Part shown: positions 50,501 to 59,563 of the stretch, piece after piece
Layout: each line of letters starts with the position of its first letter
Position numbering within the stretch: the stretch's first letter is position 1
From: Anthopleura xanthogrammica
Taxonomy: Eukaryota > Cnidaria > Anthozoa > Actiniaria > Actiniidae
Assembly (NCBI GenBank): GCA_964019055.1
Contig: OZ025219.1
Location: 1,520,001 to 1,584,000 of the forward strand
Direction: 5' to 3'
Length of the DNA stretch: 64,000 nucleotides
Position numbers and translations under genes: made by a program
The notes under the pieces: generated by a model
Databases searched by the model: none
Told to the model about the DNA's origin: nothing
What the model saw: the letters and a program-made list of their open reading frames with translations, nothing else

Positions 50501-51447
50501 AATTAAGCGTCACTCAAGTTGCATGAAAAAAATGTGTCACAGCAGCCAAGGTCATGTACATTTAATACTGAAAACTGCTACAAGGTTGACTCAAAACTGA
50601 AAAGCTAGTTCCTGGGGAGGAACCCAGAGATCATTTGGGAGTTTGGAATCTGCAGATTAAAGTCAAGAAACACAATATATTTGAAAAATTATTTATATCT
50701 CAACGGCCCGAATGTTGAATTGTCAAAAACTATTAAAAAAAGTCAGAGGAAAAGTGCTTCAAATATAGATAAGCTTATAACAAATTCTTATTAAGCTTAT
50801 GTAGTTGAATTATGAATTTTAAAAAGTTGTAAACTTAATCTTAATAAGATTTATGCTTAATTAATTCATGCATTTATAGAAATGGAAATTCTAATTAATA
50901 TAGTCTATAAATTATTGTATTATTAATGAGTATTAGTATTGATACCTTTTTTCGATGTTCTTTCTAAGTCATCGTCAAACCGATTGTGTTCAAAATCTCT
51001 TTGATCCGTTATTTCATTTGACGAGAGTAAGTCATCCGCACTTGAATAAACAAAACTACTAGCACCAAAATCACTAGAACAACCTTCAATATCCTGAGAT
51101 CCATAGAGCAAGCCTGGTGCACTATGCCTTGATAAACTCTTGTCCTCCTTTACGGCTAAAGTAGAGCTAGATATTCCAGAGTTTTGGGAAGGTTTTTGAG
51201 ACTCTTCAGTCGAGGAAAGTGGATCAAATTCTTCTAAAACTTGGCTGGGATTCCCACCAAGTGACTTAAAGTCAGCAACACCAAATCTCTTCCCAGAAGC
51301 ATAAAAATCACCTGGAGAAGAGTGTCTTAAATTGGAAGAGGGATTTAGGTCCATTTTTTGTTCGTTTGTACTAAATTCATTGTTTGAATTACCAGAACTA
51401 ATCTGTTTTTCTTCGAGTTCTGCTCCAATATCCACCACGTCCGCCAT
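41558..51447 (-). CDS. ARHGAP1: ARHGAP1 / p50RhoGAP orthologue (11 exons, 575 aa)
   Basis: GTPase-activating protein for Rho-family GTPases (Cdc42/Rho in the family), cytosolic and membrane-associated. Exons on the minus strand: 51447-50946, 49321-49181, 48637-48550, 47992-47861, 47007-46921, 46069-45971, 45091-44978, 44351-44281, 43683-43477, 42652-42543, 41734-41558. All phases agree and the frame stays open to TAG at 41558. Order: a long acidic Ser-rich N-terminus (about 1-185, longer than in the 439-aa human protein); a Sec14/CRAL-TRIO-like domain with [33 protein letters not shown] and [20 protein letters not shown]; a short linker ending KQFGVSL; then RhoGAP with the arginine finger in [22 protein letters not shown] and [16 protein letters not shown]. 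The proline-rich linker of vertebrates is reduced. The gene shares a 402-bp promoter with the ZNF593 orthologue. Its introns hold several MITEs, SINEs and GATGAT repeats. Confidence 0.95.
41797..42344 (+). repeat. MITE family A copy with its end expanded to an 18-copy minisatellite
   Basis: The MITE begins at TACACCCCTTTCATATGATG (41797), with an interior insertion around 41870-41910. Its right terminus, ATTCCAATGTGCTGCAAGGG, then repeats as a 22-bp unit. From 41945 to 42340 there are exactly 18 units (396 bp), varying mainly at one or two positions (CCG, CCA, CTG, CAG), before the terminal GGTCTATA. It lies in intron 10 of ARHGAP1. All frames stay open because 22-bp units happen to lack stops; the ORFs are artefacts. 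Confidence 0.93.
43793..44005 (+). mobile_element. tRNA-derived SINE (best copy)
   Basis: The tRNA-like head has a box A (TGGTGTAGTGG, 43799-43809) and a box B (AGTTCAAGTCC, 43842-43852) with tRNA-like spacing, so a Pol III promoter is plausible. The body follows: GTGAGTAGAGTTGCTTGTTG, GGTTCTCTCATGTGC, TTCGAGGGTTTTTCTCCAG, and the tail CAATTGGAATTTCAGTGGAT. It lies in intron 8 of ARHGAP1, antisense to the gene. Confidence 0.85.
44405..44815 (+). repeat. GATGAT-rich imperfect trinucleotide block
   Basis: About 400 bp of GATGAT/GGTGAT with three copies of TTGTGATAGATGGA(G/A)C, so a longer unit of about 90-150 bp is overlaid on the triplet. Intron 7 of ARHGAP1. Confidence 0.9.
44877..44956. mobile_element. 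Half copy of MITE family A
   Basis: Right half only, ending GTGCTGTAAAGGGTCTATT, directly next to the donor side of ARHGAP1 exon 7 (about 20 bp away). Confidence 0.7.
45434..45600. mobile_element. Foldback element in ARHGAP1 intron 6
   Basis: The left arm AACCATTTTTGAGATGCGCA..GCAGGCACAGAC and the right arm GTCTGTGCCTG..TGCATCTCAAGAATGGT are inverted copies, about 50 bp each. Confidence 0.75.
47158..47312 (+). mobile_element. SINE copy, diverged
   Basis: Body sequence GTTCTCTCCTGTGCTTCAGG, TCCAGTTCTCTCCCTCCACA and AAATTCCAAATTCC; the head is degenerate. Lies in intron 4 of ARHGAP1. Confidence 0.7.
47459..47625. mobile_element. Foldback element in ARHGAP1 intron 4
   Basis: GCAAGTTGTAGTGTGAATGTT..TACCACCC at the left pairs with GGGTGGTAATATGAGCAACA.. 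at the right; the right end has an extra GCAACTTGCAA repeat. Confidence 0.7.
48362..48532. mobile_element. Foldback element close to ARHGAP1 exon 3
   Basis: Arms AATAGCCCACTTTCGATATT and CAAAAGTGGGCTATT (inverted), with an internal CAATTCAAGACGAGGCTC pairing. The right end lies only about 18 bp from the 3' boundary of exon 3 (48550). Confidence 0.8.
48823..49007. mobile_element. MITE with GCAGGGCTCAAAATAA termini
   Basis: The left end GCAGGGCTCAAAATAA and the right end TTATTTTGAGCCCTGC are perfect inverted repeats; the interior is rich in TGTCCGGTCAA-type repeats. 185 bp, in ARHGAP1 intron 2. Confidence 0.85.
50013..50468. mobile_element. Foldback element with a nested insertion
   Basis: The outer arms start AACAGATTTCCAATGATTCA and end ACCATTGGAAATCTGTTT. 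Each arm runs through GGTATGTCCTCTTATTTACC and TACTACCAAAACAGG to about 50250. The left arm is interrupted at 50060-50146 by 87 bp that the right arm lacks. ARHGAP1 intron 1. Confidence 0.85.
50060..50146. mobile_element. 87-bp foldback element nested in a larger one
   Basis: Begins GTGATGTCAAAAGTTGGCCA and ends GACCAACTTTTGATGTC plus a few bases. Its ends are inverted copies of each other and it splits the otherwise continuous arm ACCACGAT|ACTACC. Confidence 0.8.
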
Positions 51448-51849
51448 GTTGGACGGTCAAAATTTTTAAACTAGTTCAGCAAATGTGAGAAAAATAACGA
51501 GTTCTCGATCGGAATTACATACCATGGACTTACATAGAGCTTCTTTTGTATCCTTGGAGTAAAGAAAGTGAAAGAATTTTCTTAAATTCCTTGGGAATAA
51601 TCAAAGTTTAACAGGCGAGAATCAATCAAACCTCTTGGCTTGGCCAAAATGACTTTACTAAGGGGGTGGTAGTTGGGTTAAGACAAGAGAATAAGTTTTC
51701 CCGACCCCTCCCTACTGATGACCAAAAGAGCCTGCGATTTCACGTGCGTAGAGAAATCGCATTTCGAAATTTGCTCGAGTTTTGATTCAAATTTTACAGA
51801 AATCTAAACCTTTTTCAAAAGAAATAACACTTGAAACACCAAGTATAAT
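51448..51849. promoter_or_regulatory. Divergent promoter between ARHGAP1 and ZNF593 orthologues
   Basis: The two start codons face away from each other over 402 bp, the typical layout of a shared bidirectional promoter for housekeeping genes. No TATA box is obvious on either side. Shared regulation is inferred from spacing alone. Confidence 0.6.
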
Positions 51850-52889
51850 ATGGGTAGATTACGTAGGAAGCGAACACACAAGAATGACAAGCATTTGAAG
51901 AAGAAATATCGTACAAAACGAAGGACAAAAGATTTGGACCAGATTCACGATGATATGGTTCCTGAACAAGCTGCCAAGCTTCTTTCTCAAAAAGTAGATA
52001 CAGATTTACCTGGTTGTGGGCAATTCTACTGTCTTCAGTGTGCGTAAGTAGTAATATTTCATAGACAAATGAACTTAAGTTTTAAAATAATTATAAAGAT
52101 CAGCTTTATAGAAAATTCAAACTTTGAAGGGAAGTTAGAAGAATGATGTAACTAATTGATTACTTAAAAAACGTTTTAGGAGATATTTTATCGATGAAAA
52201 AAGCCTCAAGGATCATTTCAAAGGAAGAGTACACAAAAAAAGGTTGGTAATTTTCGTAATAATTTAGAGGTGTCTGGGAACCCTGTGGTTTGCTGTGCTG
52301 AGTGTAGAGGGAGGGGTGGCTGGGGAGAAAATGCGAATGCTCTTCATGAAATACTTAGATATATTGAGACAAACAGTTTAACAAGTATATACTGCAGGAA
52401 TAGAAGGCCAGACATTTGTCAGTGCTTGGTTACAACTGTCAAGTGTGACCGGCTTGCTTAATTGGTTGGGCTGGTGACAGCTGCAAGCATGATTTCAGGG
52501 AAGAACTCTCACCAATGTGACCCAGGTTTGAGTCCTGCCATTCTCAAAGTCATATGTTAGTAGAGTTGCTTGTTGGTTCTCTCCTGTGCTTCGAGGGTTT
52601 GTCTATGGGTTCTCCAGTTTCCTCCCTCCTTAAAAAATCAACTTCTTAATTCCAATTGGATCCCAGTGGAAGAAGAGCCACTCTGTGGAATGCACTGTTA
52701 ATTCAAAATTGATTTTTTTAATTATTAATTTGAAGGCTTAGAATGTTGAAAGAGGTGCCATACACCATAGAAGAGGCAGAAAAGGCAGGTGGACAAGGAT
52801 CTTACACATTGACTTCGACAAAACCATTATTATCCCAAGACACTGAGATGAGTAAGAGTAATGAGGTACCTGCAACAAGCGATGGATAA
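51850..52889 (+). CDS. ZNF593: ZNF593/Bud20 orthologue (134 aa, three exons)
   Basis: Nucleolar/nuclear zinc-finger protein of the pre-60S ribosome export pathway (yeast Bud20). Exons 51850-52043, 52180-52242 and 52742-52889, phases 2 and 2, donors GTAAGT and GTTGGT, acceptors TTTTAG and GCTTAG. Seen: a very basic N-terminus ([20 protein letters not shown]), LDQIHDDM, and one U1-like C2H2 finger, C-x2-C in FYCLQCARYF, then H in LKDHF and H in GRVHKKR. An acidic patch [13 protein letters not shown] follows the finger, as in the human protein, which by memory is also 134 aa. Intron 2 contains a SINE (52488-52698). Divergent to ARHGAP1. Confidence 0.92.
52488..52698 (+). mobile_element. SINE copy in ZNF593 intron 2
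   Basis: Box-B-like GGTTTGAGTCC, then GTTAGTAGAGTTGCTTGTTG, GGTTCTCTCCTGTGCTTCGA, CTCCAGTTTCCTCCCTCC and a GAATGCACTGTTAATTC tail. Same family as 43793. Confidence 0.8.
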
Positions 52890-52930
52890 ATGCAAATGTA
52901 AAACTACAAAATGTAATTATTTGACTAGAT

Positions 52931-53313
52931 TCAACAACTGCAACACTGTTGTCAATCCTGTAAAACTGGTTTGGTCGTCAGTTCCAGTTTAAGATAGATT
53001 ACAAAGTTGCCATTCAATAGCAGAATTCGAATATTACGAGAAAACTTTGGGGAGCTTTCTAGCTTCTTTGTCTGAAAACTCCTACAAAATTAAGATTATA
53101 TTTTGTAATATTTTTTTTTCAGATTCATTGAATTTTAAGTATAGAAAAAAGCGTACATTGTTTGTAAACCTGTCCTTTATTTCCGATAATCCTCTATCTT
53201 GAAAGAGGACTTTATTATCTGTTTTGTTTTGTTTTATTAAGGAAGAAATTGAAAATGGAGTGTATTTTCAAAACTATTCTTAAGCTTTCCAATTTCTTTC
53301 CTTTGCCGGTTTA
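52931..53313 (+). repeat. Direct long repeat, copy 1
   Basis: A segment of about 380 bp starting TCAACAACTGCAACACTGTT, 42 bp after the ZNF593 stop, recurs in the same orientation at 57972-58329 with few differences. Copy 1 has about 30 extra bases after CTGGTTTGGTC. It probably forms part of the ZNF593 3' UTR; AATAAA-type signals follow it at 53340. Confidence 0.85.
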
Positions 53314-53763
53314 CTATACTAGCGAAAATATGTAAAGAAAATAAATAAAAAATAACAAAACTTATATTATAATTTCAAATTCGTAAGATTTTTTTATCTA
53401 TGTAAATATTTTCCTAGCGGTTAGATTAAACATTTTGACGTTCAATTTGATGGAAAAAAGAGAAGATTGCTCTAGAAAAATGAAAACATTAATTTGTGTC
53501 ATATCTGTCATTTAATTGAAAAGACTAAAATTGGCATATTATTATTTGCCCATTTTGTTTCATAAATGTTTAATTTATTCTGAAGTAAAGACTGTTTCTC
53601 TGTGTTTGATGATTAATGGTCGTAGTTGCCTAGAGCTAGTATTAAAACAGCGGTGTCGTACCATTTTCCCTTCAAAGACGCAATATTTTTATTCTCTCGA
53701 AGTTATACAGCGAAAGTAAACTTCCTAGACACTTATAGATAACTAAGTCTAATACACTGAAAT

Positions 53764-54675
53764 ATGGATAAAGAAGAAGATAAGATATCAAAGAAATCTC
53801 CGAAAAGAAATGAGGATTTCCATTCAACTAAACGTCGAACAAGAGACCTTCAACAGCTTATTTTATTGCATAAAAGATTTGAAGAAGACGCCTTGCGTTT
53901 TTTCCGACGAGGATACGTTAGTCCACCAAGAAATTCTACAGAAAATAAGCCCGAAGAAACTAGACTGGATTTTGCAAGAGAATTATCGCGTAGATTGATG
54001 CTTGATTATTTCCCTAGAGTTGATTATGGAAATGACGACGATTATATGAAGGAACTACTTGGGAATTACGAAGGAAGAAAGCTTGATAAAAATCATGGCT
54101 TTAAAGGTGAACGGCTTACACTAAAATTACCTAGAATGGAAACCATTTCTGCAGAAAATAAAGCAATATTTTACACTACTTTACCTAAAATTCCTTCTTT
54201 CCCTGCTAAAACTGAAAAGAGGAATAGAGGGATTCATTCTTTCCGCAATAGGAATGTTCCAAAGTACCGTAGTTCAAGGAGCAAAGACGAAAGCTTTTTC
54301 AAAATCAAGCCCGCTTTGTTGAGCTGGAAAGGAGAGAGTTTCTTCGAAGACTTGAACGCTATAGGAAAAGTTAGAGAATCTAACTGCAAAAGGGAATCTC
54401 AGATACAAGTTATTCTTCCTAAAGTTAGTGCGAAAAAAGACGCAAACCGAAAAGAAGTTGACGAAAAAAGGGGTCTTCCAAACCAAACCGAACACAGATT
54501 GACTTTGGAAGGTGATTCAGGCGTCAAAAATATTTCCAAAAAAACCGAACTTCTTGAAGAGAAAACAAAAGAAAAGCTTTCGCGGAAAGGAGATGGAAAG
54601 AATGACAAGACTGTTCAATTTTGTGAACTCTTACATGAAGTACATCTGTATTCTCCTTCCATGCCAAGTAGATAG
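53764..54675 (+). CDS. Unrecognised basic protein, intronless (303 aa)
   Basis: I do not recognise this protein. It is highly charged (Lys/Arg/Glu), lacks a signal peptide or membrane segment, and reads as one uninterrupted exon from a clean ATG. Seen: RRTRDLQQLILLHKRFEED, probably helical (24-42); LDFARELSRRLMLDYFPRVDY (68-88); a low-complexity basic middle; and near the C-terminus KTVQFCELLHEVHLYSP, which fits the RVxF-type docking motif for protein phosphatase 1 (K-T-V-Q-F). A PP1-binding regulator is one idea only. Host-like codon use and lack of stops over 900 bp support a real gene. A retroposed origin could explain the missing introns. It lies between the two copies of the 360-bp direct repeat. 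Confidence 0.7.
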   Translation: MDKEEDKISKKSPKRNEDFHSTKRRTRDLQQLILLHKRFEEDALRFFRRGYVSPPRNSTENKPEETRLDFARELSRRLMLDYFPRVDYGNDDDYMKELLGNYEGRKLDKNHGFKGERLTLKLPRMETISAENKAIFYTTLPKIPSFPAKTEKRNRGIHSFRNRNVPKYRSSRSKDESFFKIKPALLSWKGESFFEDLNAIGKVRESNCKRESQIQVILPKVSAKKDANRKEVDEKRGLPNQTEHRLTLEGDSGVKNISKKTELLEEKTKEKLSRKGDGKNDKTVQFCELLHEVHLYSPSMPSR

Positions 54676-54774
54676 TTCTGATGGAAACATTTGTTTAGGG
54701 AAATTGTAACTTTTTTATTTGCTTAGGTAAAAAATTAAGCAGGAACAGGTGAACGCTACGAAAAGAAGAACCAA

Positions 54775-54950
<176 letters not shown>

Positions 54951-55486
54951 AGGAAGATCTGAATTTTTCTAAATTTCAAGTATTTATTTTAGACTATTTT
55001 TATTGGCCTTTTTCCATTCACAAGATTATTTACCTAGATGTATTTACAACAATCTGACAATGTTCATGTCCTACAGATATATTACAAAACACTGTTTGTC
55101 CAAGTTTGACACATGCAATAATAGGCATAAAACTGATAAAAATCCACACTTTAAATATTTATAATTTTCGCCCATTTTTACATGATTTGAAATATATCGT
55201 TTTGACAGTTCAAAAAAAGCTCTAAGACTCTTGCTATAGCACATTTGTCTGGTGATGTTTAAGAAGGTGCATAAAAATATAGAAAATAAAACAAAAAGGA
55301 AGAAAAATATGAAATATCAATTCTCAAAAGTCTTGAAAACAAAGATCACTCCCAAAAACAGAGGGGGACAGCAAATAGAGGGGGGCCAGGGTAGGTTAAC
55401 GGAAATTTGTGCAAGTGAAAATCAAAATGCACCAGACCCCCCCCCCCCCCCCCCGGAATTTTCTTTTAAATATCAATATTTAAAAT

Positions 55487-55492
55487 TTTATT
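55487..55492 (-). promoter_or_regulatory. Polyadenylation signal for the GPCR at 55632
   Basis: AATAAA on the minus strand, about 140 bp beyond the receptor stop codon. Confidence 0.45.
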
Positions 55493-55631
55493 TCAGACCT
55501 TGAGGGTCACATCAAAGTAGAGGAAGCAAAGTCATTTCCTATCCCCACCCCTGGAATATTTTCCATTTGAGGGGAGGGGCAGGAATTATCTGCATCTGGG
55601 GTCTCTTACACACTAGTTGCTTTAAGTATAA

Positions 55632-56633
55632 TTAAGTTGTTGATGTTTTGTGGAGAGTTGTGGTACTTGTAGTCATCTCTGATGAAGAATTAAACACTTC
55701 CAAGTTAATCGACTGGAACTTGTTAACCAAAGTGCTACAGCGAAAAATTTTCTTGAAGGCTTTTCTGAAATTATCAAATCTCAAAGCATAAAGAAAAGGA
55801 TTCATGGAAGAGTTAGCAAGGATAAGTACAAGGTGAATATCCCTTGCCCAGTGGATTAAGACACAGCTACATCTACTGCACAAGTTTGTGATGTAAATAC
55901 AGATGCAAGCTGGAAGATAACAACCAAGGAAAAACACCAGCATTACGAGAAAAGTCTTGGTGACTTTTTGTTCCCATCTGACAGCCTGACGCTTAGCAAA
56001 GTTGTCTTCATTCTTTGCATCATTCATGTTGTCCCACTGTTCAACTTGTGCTCTAAAAACTTTGAATATCCTCTGATATGTAAAGAGTGTAACACAGAGA
56101 GCAAAAAGGATAATAGTGTGCACAAAAATAAAAGCGAACATTAGGTAGCCAGTGGCAAAATAGATGAATGAAAATGCAACAGAGAAAACCCAGATTCCAA
56201 GAGACACAAACCCTGCTCTTTTGGGATTGAGTTTAGTCCTGTAAGACATTGGTGAAGTGATAGCAAGATATCTGTCAAAGGTAAGAGCAGCAAGACTTAG
56301 CACGGATGCTGAACTAGCCATAAAATAGGGCACAAAGACAATATCAACGGTATTGGGATATTTCCCATAAAGACCTTCACTGTAAAGATATGCAGATGAA
56401 AGAGGGTCAACCAAAGCCCCGACTAATAAGTCTGCTACAGCTAGATTAGCAACAAAGTAATTAAAAGGTGATTTTAAATCATGATATGGGTCCACAAAGA
56501 TAGCAAGTAATACCAGTAAGTTACCACTGACTGTAAGTAGAGTCAGTGGGATGAAAATGGATGCTGTAGTGAATGAAATATAACTGGGAGGAATGGTCAT
56601 GTTGACGCATGGATATTCACCAAATAAGGACAT
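55632..56633 (-). CDS. Class A GPCR with very short ECL2 (333 aa)
   Basis: Intronless seven-helix receptor, orphan. Seen: one N-terminal sequon (N11); GN in TM1 (N38); NLAVAD in TM2 (D68); a canonical DRY (120-122); W148 in TM4; a very short ECL2 between TM4 and TM5 (about FIYFATGYLMF); GCYLP in TM6 (P241); NPFLY (278-282) in TM7; a phosphorylatable Ser/Thr-rich tail. The cysteine normally found just before TM3 is missing and ECL2 has none, so the usual TM3-ECL2 disulphide cannot form. This combination is known in the melanocortin/lipid/adenosine-type receptor group and in many cnidarian orphan receptors. It is not close to the two peptide-type receptors at 8577 and 21869. Confidence 0.93.
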   Translation of the reverse strand: MSLFGEYPCVNMTIPPSYISFTTASIFIPLTLLTVSGNLLVLLAIFVDPYHDLKSPFNYFVANLAVADLLVGALVDPLSSAYLYSEGLYGKYPNTVDIVFVPYFMASSASVLSLAALTFDRYLAITSPMSYRTKLNPKRAGFVSLGIWVFSVAFSFIYFATGYLMFAFIFVHTIILFALCVTLFTYQRIFKVFRAQVEQWDNMNDAKNEDNFAKRQAVRWEQKVTKTFLVMLVFFLGCYLPACICIYITNLCSRCSCVLIHWARDIHLVLILANSSMNPFLYALRFDNFRKAFKKIFRCSTLVNKFQSINLEVFNSSSEMTTSTTTLHKTSTT

Positions 56634-57047
56634 TTTAAAAATGAAAAAATTGAAATGGGAAGAGACCAGAATTTTAAATTAAAAGTTAAATAATTCACTG
56701 TCTTAGATAAGTTCATGTTCACCCATGTTGAAGAGCTTCTTGGTTCTTGTAGTGTTGCTGGAGATGACAGAAAATATCTTGCTTTTTGTCAGAACTTCAT
56801 CTGGATTTTTTCTTCTTTTCTTTCTGTTTTGAACAATTTTCTATATTTGAAGATTTATTGTTCCAGCTTTAGGAAATACCAGATTAATTTGGCAACTTTT
56901 TTCTTTGCTGTTTCTCTTGTGGCTCCTTGTTGTGGTTTTCGAAGATAATTTCAGAAATATAATCTGAAAGGTTATTATCAATGAAATGAAATTAACTGAA
57001 CATTTATGCAATACTTCATACCTGGAGCTGCATATTGCAGTGTATTT

Positions 57048-57171
57048 CACAAGATTTCAAAGCAGCTCAATTTGGAGGACAAAAGAAAAGAATTTCAATC
57101 TCCTGAGAATTGGAACCTATTGTTTTGTCCTCCAAATTTAGCTGCATTCTGATGTGCTACAATGGATATAT
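57048..57171. mobile_element. MITE family A copy, diverged
   Basis: AAAGCAGCTCAATTTGGAGG at the left and CCTCCAAATTTAGCTGCATT at the right; the terminal GGGGTCTA is decayed. Confidence 0.75.
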
Positions 57172-57971
57172 TACTATATAGAAACCATAGATAAATGTGC
57201 AAAATATTCTGACGTACCACCCCACCCCTCCCCCATGTATCCACTACCCTTACGTTTTGTCTTAGGGGAGGAGTGGGAAGGATTCAAGTTGTACAAAAGG
57301 CGCCATGCCGTTACATTTCGCAGCTCTGCGATTAAAAAATTCATAAAATTCTCTGTCAATTTTATTGATATTTTTTGATTTTTTCCCGGTAGTTTCTTGT
57401 TTGGTTTCTAACTAAGATTAGAGGGGACACGGATTAGTGTTATTTCCGCATTTCAAGACTATTAAGCCATCGAAGACACTTAACTTTTAAGCGTCCTCAA
57501 TTGTCATCAATAAAAGTCTCCTTAAGCAAATTTATAATCAAATATGACACAAAAACATTAAATATAAGCTTAGATCAAAACGTTAATCCAATTCAATTCT
57601 CTTTCGAAAGTTTTAAGGCTAATAATTTGAGCTGAACTCTCACAAGACAAACACCAACATCACTCACAAAAAAAAACATATTTTTGAAATATTACTTACG
57701 CTTATTTATACCTCAAGCTCCGAGATCTTTCGCTCTAGAGTCTATATTTGTAAACAAAGCTTGGATTCGATCTTTTTTTGCTCTGCTTTGACGGTATTGT
57801 CAAAGATTATTTCCGTCCATCGATTAAGTTACACGAGGGCTGCTTCCGGGTCAGACCAGTCAGACTGCTTGATTGGGGTTCCTGTGGAGATATGGCAGAT
57901 GGGACAGGATACTAGTACTGAGAGAAAAGCTAGAAAAACAATCTCGAGCCAAGAGTCTTCCGGCTTTTTGG

Positions 57972-58455
<484 letters not shown>

Positions 58456-58539
58456 GTAGGTATAGAAGGCCGATTCAAGCGCAGCGGCCCGTCCTTCCCA
58501 GTGAAAAGAACACATCTCCAAAAATCACGCCTAACATTT

Positions 58540-58890
58540 TTTTACACAGGCACGGCCTCGCCGCGAATACACAGGCACAGCCTAGCCGCAACCCCCCACT
58601 TCCCCCACGTCCTTCCCCCTCCCTCCCATACACAGGAACAGCCTCGCCGCAAATACCTTCACGTCCTTCCCCCTCGCCGCGAATACACAGACACGGCCTC
58701 GCCGCAAATACACCCACTCTTCCCAGTCAAAAGAACACATCTCCCCAAATCACGCCTAAACTTTTATACACAGACACGCCCTCGCCGCAAATACACGGGA
58801 ACTCCCTCGCCGCGAATACACAGACACGCCCTCGCCGCAAATACACAGACACAGCCTCGCCGCGAATACACAGACACGCCCTCGCCGCAA
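58540..58890 (+). repeat. GC-rich 25-bp minisatellite at the Polinton flank
   Basis: Units of CCTCGCCGC(G/A)AATACACAGACA repeat about ten times with interruptions. A larger duplication is superimposed: AAAAGAACACATCTCC followed by ATCACGCCTAA occurs at 58502 and again at 58729. Possibly part of the terminal repeat of the element. Confidence 0.8.
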
Positions 58891-59563
58891 ATGCCCCCAC
58901 GTCCTTCCCCCTCCCTCCAACATCACGCCTAAACCAGAGTAATCCCCCAACACGATCACTCACGCCTTCCCCGAAGTCCAAAGATCGCGCCTGAGTCAGA
59001 GTAATTCTCCTTCTTTTCCCCAGGATGCGCTCAAAGGGCTCCCACCCCTGGAGTTCTTTGAGGTCTAGGGATCATAGTAAAACTTTCAGTGAAAGAACAC
59101 TTTTCCAGAAGGAGCTTGACTGGACTAGATGTGCGCGGGGAGAAGAGGGAAGGCGTGAGCTATTCTTGGGAAGAGAGGGAAGAGAGGGGTGTTCCTCCCC
59201 CACGAAGAAAAGAAAAAGAAAAGGAGATCTTTCTAAAAATACTAAAGAAAATAAAAGTTGAAAAAAAAAATCTTGCTTATCATAAAGAAAAGATGCCAAA
59301 AGGAAAAGGAATAAATAGTAAGGCTAGTAACGTGTTCTGTTCCGAACATAGATGGGCACTGGAACAACCCCCATAACAATCCCTATCGCTCCGTACGATA
59401 CAACCAATATCCTCGACCTAAGGAATCTGAGCGTGCTATTCAACCTCAACCTCAACCTAATCCTAGTAATTAGAGCCAATTAAGATCTTAAAGAAGAACT
59501 TTAAGATCTGTGGAAAACGAAAATTGTTTCCAAAGAATATCTAGGCCATAATAAAGCGAAAAA
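58891..59563. other. Leader between terminal repeat and polymerase gene
   Basis: Holds a further ATCACGCCTAAACCAGAGTA copy near 58920 and no confident gene. A very short basic reading frame (ATG at about 59293, MPKGKGINSKASNV) and, in another frame, an Asn/Pro/Gln-rich stretch ending at the TAG before 59475 could be remains of one small element protein broken by a frameshift or intron. This is weak. Confidence 0.35.
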
